The translations under genes were made by a program, and so were the position numbers. The notes under the pieces were generated by a model that did not search any database, had not been told where the DNA came from, and saw only the letters and a program-made list of their open reading frames with translations. Positions 35,685 through 40,824 of a stretch of DNA of 40,824 nt are shown piece after piece (position 1 is the first letter of the stretch; every line of letters begins with the position of its first letter). Origin of the DNA: Alicyclobacillus mali (lineage in GTDB: Bacteria; Bacillota; Bacilli; Alicyclobacillales; Alicyclobacillaceae); assembly GCF_017329565.1 (NCBI RefSeq), contig NZ_JAFMTT010000022.1; one strand, 5' to 3'.

Positions 35685-36980
35685 ATGAGGCGGGAGCAGA
35701 TGACGGATGTCTTGGTGATTGGCGGTGGACCCGCCGGTTTGATGGCGGCCATTGCCGCGCGCGAGGCGGGAGCCCGCGTATTGCTTGTCGAAAAGGGCGA
35801 CAGGCTGGGGCGCAAACTGGCCATCTCGGGCGGCGGGCGCTGCAACGTGACCAACGCGAAGCCCCTGCCCGAGTTGATGCAACATGTCCTCGGGAACCCG
35901 AAGTTCCTGTATTCGTCGTTCCACCGCTTTGGCAACGAGGACATCATTCGCTTTTTTGAAGGGCTCGGGGTCAAACTGAAGGAAGAGGACCGCGGCCGAA
36001 TGTTTCCCGTGTCCGATGACGCCCGCACGGTCGTGCGTGCCGTCGTGCGACACATGGAGCGCCTCGGCGTCGAGGTTCGGCTCCAAACGCCCGTCGCGCG
36101 TATCCTTACGCAAGAGCAGCGGTTTGTGGGCGTGGAGACGGAGCGCGGCGAGGTCCTTGCCGCGTCGGCCTGTGTCATTGCCTCAGGAGGAGCGAGCGTC
36201 CCGCAGACCGGTTCGACCGGCGATGGCTACCGATTTGCAGCGTCTGTCGGCCACACCATCGTGCCACCGTATCCGACCGCCGTGCCCATCACGTCGGATC
36301 ACCCGTGGATTCGCCATCGAGAGCTTCAAGGGCTGTCTCTCTACGGCATCGAGCTATCCATCTTTCGAGGCGACAAGCGCTTGACCGTGGAACCGGGCGA
36401 TCTCGTCTTCACCCACTTTGGGCTGAGTGGTCCGGCGGCGCTACGCGCGAGCCACTATGTAACGGTGTCCCTGCGGGACAAGCCGGGCGCGAAGCTCACA
36501 GCTTCCATCGATGTGCGGCCGGATCGTGCGTTTGAGGACTGGATGGCGCTCTTCAAGTCCGCGCGCGAGCGCCACCCCAAGCGGAGGCTGCGCACGGAGC
36601 TTGAAGGACACGTGCCGGATCGCCTCGCGGCGTTCATCTTGCATGAGGCGCAGGTTGACGGCGAGATGCCGCTGGCTCAGACGTCGCACGAATCGCTGAC
36701 GAAGATGTCGCGCGCGCTGAAGCGGCTCGTCATCCCTGTGACGGGAACGCTGCCGCTTGAGAAGGCCACCGTGACGGGAGGCGGCGTGAGCGTGAAAGAA
36801 ATTGATCCGAAGACCATGCAGTCGAAGCTGTGCGCTGGGCTTTACTTCGCCGGCGAGGTGATGGACGTTCACGCGCACACGGGCGGGTACAACATCACCA
36901 TCGCGTTCTCCACGGGGCACACGGCAGGGAGCGAAGCGGCGCGCCACGCGCTCGCGCACGCCCGGCTCGAGCGCGTCTGA
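35685..36980 (+). CDS. FAD-dependent oxidoreductase of the BaiN/YhiN (HI0933) family
   Basis: A 431-aa flavoprotein. The N-terminal FAD motif is VLVIGGGPAGLMAAIAA, and it is followed by the family signature LGRKLAISGGGRCNVTN. The C-terminal FAD contact is AGLYFAGEVMDVHAHTGGYNI. A middle insert domain (about 190-340) has FTHFGLSGPAAL and VPVTGTLPLEKATVTGGGV-like sequence, typical of the family. Relatives include the bile-acid reductase BaiN; most have no assigned substrate. The start is uncertain: the ATG at 35685 has AGGG upstream, and the ATG at 35700 gives the tighter N-terminus. It lies 40 bp after the EamA gene. Confidence 0.9.
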   Translation: MRREQMTDVLVIGGGPAGLMAAIAAREAGARVLLVEKGDRLGRKLAISGGGRCNVTNAKPLPELMQHVLGNPKFLYSSFHRFGNEDIIRFFEGLGVKLKEEDRGRMFPVSDDARTVVRAVVRHMERLGVEVRLQTPVARILTQEQRFVGVETERGEVLAASACVIASGGASVPQTGSTGDGYRFAASVGHTIVPPYPTAVPITSDHPWIRHRELQGLSLYGIELSIFRGDKRLTVEPGDLVFTHFGLSGPAALRASHYVTVSLRDKPGAKLTASIDVRPDRAFEDWMALFKSARERHPKRRLRTELEGHVPDRLAAFILHEAQVDGEMPLAQTSHESLTKMSRALKRLVIPVTGTLPLEKATVTGGGVSVKEIDPKTMQSKLCAGLYFAGEVMDVHAHTGGYNITIAFSTGHTAGSEAARHALAHARLERV

Positions 36981-36996
36981 GGTCCCTGGAACGCGC

Positions 36997-37024
36997 GCAG
37001 GGCACAGGTCTCCCTGTGCCCTGC
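36997..37024 (+). terminator. Hairpin downstream of the flavoprotein gene
   Basis: GCAGGGCACAG (36997-37007) and CTGTGCCCTGC (37014-37024) pair perfectly over 11 bp with a six-base loop, then ACTTTG. The T run is short, but the position 17 bases past the stop supports a terminator. Confidence 0.65.
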
Positions 37025-37047
37025 ACTTTGCCCCGAGCTCAAAGGAT

Positions 37048-37242
37048 TCAAATCTGTTCATCGCGCACCGACGCGCCGTATTCGCCGTCGAGCGCTCGGG
37101 CATAACGTCCGTAGGACGGATTGCCATGGCGAGAGGCACTGCCGACTTTTTCGCCGCGGCGCATCGCGCGGCTCGCTTCAGCGCTCATCACCGGGCCGGA
37201 CGCTTCATCGCCCCGGCCAATCGACTTTCGCCGCGATGTCAT
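37048..37242 (-). CDS. Hypothetical small protein, 64 aa
   Basis: I do not recognise it. The protein is hydrophilic and basic, with many Ser, Gly, Arg and Ala, and a C-terminal YGRYARALDGEYGASVRDEQI pattern; no cysteine or membrane segment. The composition is like small spore-associated or DNA-binding proteins, but no family motif is clear. Evidence for translation is the AAGGAGG ten bases before the ATG. An overlapping plus-strand frame lacks such a site. It is divergent from maf. Confidence 0.42.
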   Translation of the reverse strand: MTSRRKSIGRGDEASGPVMSAEASRAMRRGEKVGSASRHGNPSYGRYARALDGEYGASVRDEQI

Positions 37243-37334
37243 GCCACCTTCGCCTCCTTGCCGCTCGGAGCTATGCTTACTGTGCGCGTCGGCGTCTTTT
37301 CCATGCGTGCAAATTGAGGAAGGAGATCTGCGCC

Positions 37335-37934
37335 ATGCACATCATTCTCGCGTCGGGATCGCCGAGAAGGCGAGAGCTGTTGGGCATGCTCGGCGTGGCC
37401 TTTTCCGTGCGGCCGAGCCAGGCCGACGAGACCATCGCCTTGGGCACGCCGCCGCAGGAAGCGGTGGTAACGCTCGCCAAACGAAAGGCAGAGGCCGTGT
37501 GGGCGCAGCTCGACGAGTCCGAGCGGCGGGACGCCGTCGTCGTGGCGGCGGACACCGTCGTCGCCATCGATGGAGACATCCTGGGCAAGCCGCGCGATGC
37601 CCATCAGGCCCTCACCATGCTGACACGCCTCCGCGGGCGGACACACCTCGTGTACACGGGCGTATGCGTTCGCACGGCTTTTGCGGAAGAGCTTGCTTTC
37701 GCCGAGACACAGGTGCGCATGCGGCCTCGAGACGACGCGTGGTTGCGGCGATACGTGGCCACGGGCGAGCCGATGGACAAGGCAGGCGCGTACGCCATTC
37801 AAGGGTACGGGAGTCTGCTGGTCGAGTCCATCGCAGGCGACTACTACAACGTCGTTGGCCTGCCGCTCGGGCTGTTGGACGAGATGTTCAACCGATTGGG
37901 TCTGCAGTTGACCTCGCTCGGTCCTCCTGTCTAA
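37335..37934 (+). CDS. maf: Maf-family nucleoside-triphosphate pyrophosphatase
   Basis: A 199-aa enzyme that hydrolyses non-canonical or dTTP/UTP nucleotides to monophosphates, a house-cleaning activity linked to septum control in Bacillus. Signatures are ILASGSPRRRELL (4-16), ADTVVAIDG with the catalytic Asp, KPRDAHQA, DKAGAYAIQGYG and GDYYNVVGLPL. The ATG at 37335 has GGAAGGAG upstream. The residues Arg-Arg-Arg after SGSP and the QGYG motif place it in the dTTP/UTP group rather than the m7GTP group. Single gene. Confidence 0.95.
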   Translation: MHIILASGSPRRRELLGMLGVAFSVRPSQADETIALGTPPQEAVVTLAKRKAEAVWAQLDESERRDAVVVAADTVVAIDGDILGKPRDAHQALTMLTRLRGRTHLVYTGVCVRTAFAEELAFAETQVRMRPRDDAWLRRYVATGEPMDKAGAYAIQGYGSLLVESIAGDYYNVVGLPLGLLDEMFNRLGLQLTSLGPPV

Positions 37935-38011
37935 GCGGTATCCTGTGCGGAACTCGAGCGCTGTGCGATGATCCTCCGCCCGTGAGCGCACGAGGAGGGT
38001 TGACGGATCCG

Positions 38012-39178
38012 CTACGAGTGGGCGAGCGCGTTCGCGTCGAGCGCCGAAAGTGAGCGGTGTCCCGACAGGGCCATCGTGAGATCGAAGTCCGCGAGGAGAT
38101 ACCGCAGGACGGTCTCCACGCCGCGCTCGCCGTCGACCGCGAGGCCGTACCCGTACAGCCGGCCCACCAGCACGGCGGTCGCACCGAGCGCCATGGCCTT
38201 CACTACATCGGAGCCGCGCCGAACGCCGCCGTCCATGAGGACCACCTTCTCGCGGCCGACGCGTTCCCGGATGGCCACCAGCGCGTCCAGCGATGCCACG
38301 GCTCCATCCACCTGCCGGCCGCCGTGGTTCGAGACGATGATGCCGTCGGCTCCGCGGCGGAACGCCTCCTCAGCGTCGTCGGGATGGAGAATTCCCTTCA
38401 GGAGGAGGGGAAGATCTGTCTCCTCGCGCAGCCACTCGAGATCGTCCCACGTGAGCCCCGGATTGCCGAAGATCTGCGTCCAGAGGAGGATGGCGCCCGC
38501 CGGATCTTCCTCGGGAGACCGGCGCAGCTTCGCGCGAAACGCCGGATCGGAGACATAGTTGCCGAGTCCTTCGCCAAGCAAGAAGGGCAGGTAGGCGCGC
38601 TCGAGATCCCGCTCCCGCCAGGCCATCATGGGCGTGTCGAGCGTGACGACGAGCGCCTTGCACCCGGCCGCCTCGGCGCGGCGCACGAAGCTCTGGGCAA
38701 CGTCGCGATCGCGCGACCAGTACAGCTGAAACCAGAGCGTCGCGCCGGGCGCCTTTTGGGCGATGGTCTCAAGCGACATGGTCGACGCCGAACTGACGAT
38801 GTAGGGCAGGCCCAGCTTCGCGGCGCCCCGCGCAGCCGCCACCTCCCCATCGGCGTGCAGAATGGACTGCACGCCGATGGGCGCGAGGAGCACGGGATAC
38901 GGCAGCCGCTCGCCGAAGAGTTCGAGAGACAGATCTCGATCCGACACGTCGCGGAACACGCGAGGCACAATCCGCCACTTGGCGAACGCCTCCTCGTTCG
39001 CGCGCATCGTCTCGCCCCGCCCCGACGCGCCCGCGAGATACCAGAACGCCTCTGGAGATAACACCTCCCGCGCCCGCGCCACCCAGTCCTCCACCGAGAT
39101 ACAAAGCGCTTCGTCCCGGTACTGGCCGGTCAGGCGCATCTGGTAAATCTGAAACTGTGCTTCGTTGCCGATGTTCAT
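38012..39178 (-). CDS. Lactate 2-monooxygenase-like FMN-dependent alpha-hydroxy-acid oxidase
   Basis: A 388-aa (beta-alpha)8 flavoenzyme. The FMN and catalytic residues are Lys261 (LLLKGI), His285 and Arg288 in SNHGGRQVDG, and the phosphate site DGGVRRGSDV (316-325) and VGR (338-340). The segments FAPIGV-like LLAPIGVQSILH, FQLYWSRDRDVAQSFVRRAE and NYVSDPAFRAKL resemble mycobacterial lactate monooxygenase more than glycolate or L-lactate oxidases, so oxidation of lactate or a similar hydroxy acid is likely. The ATG at 39178 has GGAG eight bases upstream. It follows the acyl-CoA ligase by 12 bp, a probable two-gene unit. Confidence 0.88.
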   Translation of the reverse strand: MNIGNEAQFQIYQMRLTGQYRDEALCISVEDWVARAREVLSPEAFWYLAGASGRGETMRANEEAFAKWRIVPRVFRDVSDRDLSLELFGERLPYPVLLAPIGVQSILHADGEVAAARGAAKLGLPYIVSSASTMSLETIAQKAPGATLWFQLYWSRDRDVAQSFVRRAEAAGCKALVVTLDTPMMAWRERDLERAYLPFLLGEGLGNYVSDPAFRAKLRRSPEEDPAGAILLWTQIFGNPGLTWDDLEWLREETDLPLLLKGILHPDDAEEAFRRGADGIIVSNHGGRQVDGAVASLDALVAIRERVGREKVVLMDGGVRRGSDVVKAMALGATAVLVGRLYGYGLAVDGERGVETVLRYLLADFDLTMALSGHRSLSALDANALAHS

Positions 39179-39190
39179 CCGCTTCACTCC

Positions 39191-40824
39191 TCAGGGCGAT
39201 GCGACCTGCCGCTTCCTGCGTTCCTCCTCCTGCAGCACGCGCCAGAGGATCTTGCCGCTGCCGGACATCGGCAAGCTGTCGACGAACTCGATCTCGCGCG
39301 GGCACTTGTACGCCGCCATCTGCTCGTGCGCCCAGGCGACGATGTCCTCCGCCGTCACCGCGCCCTTGTGATCCTGCTTGAGGATGATGAACGCCTTGAC
39401 GGTCTCGCCGCGGCGCGGGTCTGGGACACCCACGACGCACGCCTGCTCCACCGCCGGATGCTTGTAGAGGATGGACTCCACCTCGGTGGGCCACACCTTG
39501 AATCCAGACGCGCTGATCATCCGCTTGATGCGGTCCACGATGAAGAAGTAGCCTTCCTCGTCGTACCGGCCGAGATCGCCCGTGCGGAAGAACCGCTTGC
39601 CGTCGATCTCGACAAACGCCATCTCGTTTTCCTCCGGGCGGTTCCAGTAGCCTAGGAAGACCTGCGGGCCGGAGACCAGGATCTCGCCCTCCTCACCCGG
39701 TCCGAGCTCTGCGAGCGTCTCCGGATCCACGATACGGGCATCCACGTCAAAGAGCGGGACGCCGGCGCACTGGAGCTTGGCGCAATCCGGCGGGTTGGTG
39801 TGGGTCTGCGCGATGGTCTCGGACAAGCCGTAGCCCTCGACGTAGTCGAGGCCGGTGAGCGCCTTGAGCCGCTCGCCCACCGCCTTCGGCAGCGCGGCGC
39901 CTCCGCCGCCCACCACCATCAGCGAGGACAGGTCGTACGACTCGATGCGAGGGTTCGCAAGGAAGTCCACGACCATGGTGGCGATGTTGGTCCAGTGGGT
40001 CACGCGCAGCTTTTCAATCACCTCTGCGGCCGTCTCGCGGTCCCAGCGCGTGAGAATCGCGAACGTGTTGCCGGAGTAGATGGGCGCGTTCATGCTGTGC
40101 TCCATGCCGGTGACGTGGAAGAAGGGCAGGGTTGAGAGCGCCACGCCGTCCGGCGTCACGCCGTTCCAGACGACGGCGCAGACGGTGTTGGCCTGCACGG
40201 TGCGATGCGTGTGCATGCAGCCCTTCGGCACGCCGGTGGTGCCGGACGTGTAGGGGATGACGGCGAGATCGTCCGCGGAGACCTCGCTCGGCCGCGGGGC
40301 AAGCCCGGATGTAAGCGCTTGCGAACACGGCACCAGCGCAGGGTGATCGAGAGGCACGGCGGGCGCCGCGACCACGTCCGGCACGCGGTGCGCCGGCTCG
40401 GGCGGCAGGGCGTCGCGGTAACAGGCGACGATGGCCTTGTCGATGGCGCCGGTGTCTGCGAGCGGCCGGACGCGATCGACGAGTTCCTGGCCGACGATGG
40501 CGACGCGCGCGCCGGAGTCCTCGAAGTAGAAGGGGAGCTCGTTCGCCACGAGCATCGGGTTCAGGGGCACGACGACGGCGTCGGCGCGCAGAATGGCGTA
40601 ATAAGCCACGACGAACTGCGGCGAATTCTGCATGTAGAGCGCGACGCGATCGCCCCGCTTCACGCCGAGGGCCTGTTGGAGGTAGCCGGCGAGCGCCTCG
40701 ACTTCCGCGTGAAGCGCCCGAAAGGAAATCTCGCGGCCGTAGTAATAGATGGCGGTCTTATCCGGGTAGCGGCGAGCGGACACGGCGAGGTTGTCGTGAA
40801 TGGGCGTGCGAGGCACGGTCAGCG
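39191..40824 (-). CDS. Acyl-CoA ligase (AMP-binding), 5' end probably outside the window
   Basis: At least 541 residues of an ANL-superfamily adenylating enzyme that activates a carboxylic acid as an acyl-AMP and then the CoA thioester. Motifs: YTSGTTGVPKG (189-199 from the GTG at 40816), LPFFHVTGMEHSMNAP, GYGLSE, GDLGRYDEEGYFFIVDRIKRMI, and the C-terminal catalytic Lys in SGKILWR. The chain length of the substrate is unknown; the type is annotated as long-chain or fatty-acyl ligase. The GTG at 40816 has no binding site in the remaining eight bases and the frame stays open to the edge, so the true start is probably beyond it. Confidence 0.9.
   Translation of the reverse strand, partial: LTVPRTPIHDNLAVSARRYPDKTAIYYYGREISFRALHAEVEALAGYLQQALGVKRGDRVALYMQNSPQFVVAYYAILRADAVVVPLNPMLVANELPFYFEDSGARVAIVGQELVDRVRPLADTGAIDKAIVACYRDALPPEPAHRVPDVVAAPAVPLDHPALVPCSQALTSGLAPRPSEVSADDLAVIPYTSGTTGVPKGCMHTHRTVQANTVCAVVWNGVTPDGVALSTLPFFHVTGMEHSMNAPIYSGNTFAILTRWDRETAAEVIEKLRVTHWTNIATMVVDFLANPRIESYDLSSLMVVGGGGAALPKAVGERLKALTGLDYVEGYGLSETIAQTHTNPPDCAKLQCAGVPLFDVDARIVDPETLAELGPGEEGEILVSGPQVFLGYWNRPEENEMAFVEIDGKRFFRTGDLGRYDEEGYFFIVDRIKRMISASGFKVWPTEVESILYKHPAVEQACVVGVPDPRRGETVKAFIILKQDHKGAVTAEDIVAWAHEQMAAYKCPREIEFVDSLPMSGSGKILWRVLQEEERRKRQVASP

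Overview
The window looks like a chromosomal segment of a high-GC, low-mesophile Firmicute, most likely Alicyclobacillus or a close relative. This is inferred from AGGAGG-type ribosome binding sites on nearly every gene, frequent GTG/TTG starts, an FMN-riboswitch-controlled ribD-ribE-ribBA-ribH operon in Bacillus order, a HisZ-dependent short HisG, and CtaB, TagO and AcnA proteins of Bacillus type. There are no rRNA or tRNA genes, no CRISPR array and no intact insertion sequence. No species can be proved from the sequence alone.

Layout. Positions 1-2450 are the least ordered part: a small membrane protein, about 0.5 kb with no recognisable gene, the flavohaemoglobin gene hmp (minus) with an NsrR-like operator, a possible coding remnant, and two copies of a promoter-like repeat lying as direct repeats on either side of hmp. 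The second copy sits just upstream of a cold-shock-domain gene. Positions 2966-6701 hold the riboflavin operon and its FMN riboswitch (minus). An APC permease (minus) diverges from a zinc-free MDR oxidoreductase (plus), followed by an MFS remnant and an EamA exporter. Positions 10663-17543 are a compact histidine operon, hisZ-G-D-B-H-A-F-IE plus a small unknown gene (minus); most junctions overlap, and a promoter with a palindrome lies upstream. A LysM protein with a His-rich tail faces away from it. Then come ispG, two zinc alcohol dehydrogenases, ctaB (all minus), and tagO and acnA (plus).

Positions 26728-33161 form a five-gene carbohydrate operon (minus): LacI regulator, glycogen-debranching-type glucosidase, lipoprotein sugar-binding protein and two permeases. 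It has no ATPase gene and carries several LacI-type operator sequences, one of them inside the operon promoter. The last 7 kb hold an iron alcohol dehydrogenase, a second EamA transporter, a BaiN/YhiN-like flavoprotein, a small unknown gene, maf, and a pair (acyl-CoA ligase and lactate-monooxygenase-like oxidase) that runs off the right end.

Most of the window is ordinary core metabolism. No clearly new multi-gene system is visible. The best leads are regulatory: the duplicated promoter element around hmp, the NsrR-like site, the LacI operator array including sites inside a coding region, the his-operon palindrome, and the LysM protein with a metal-binding-like tail.
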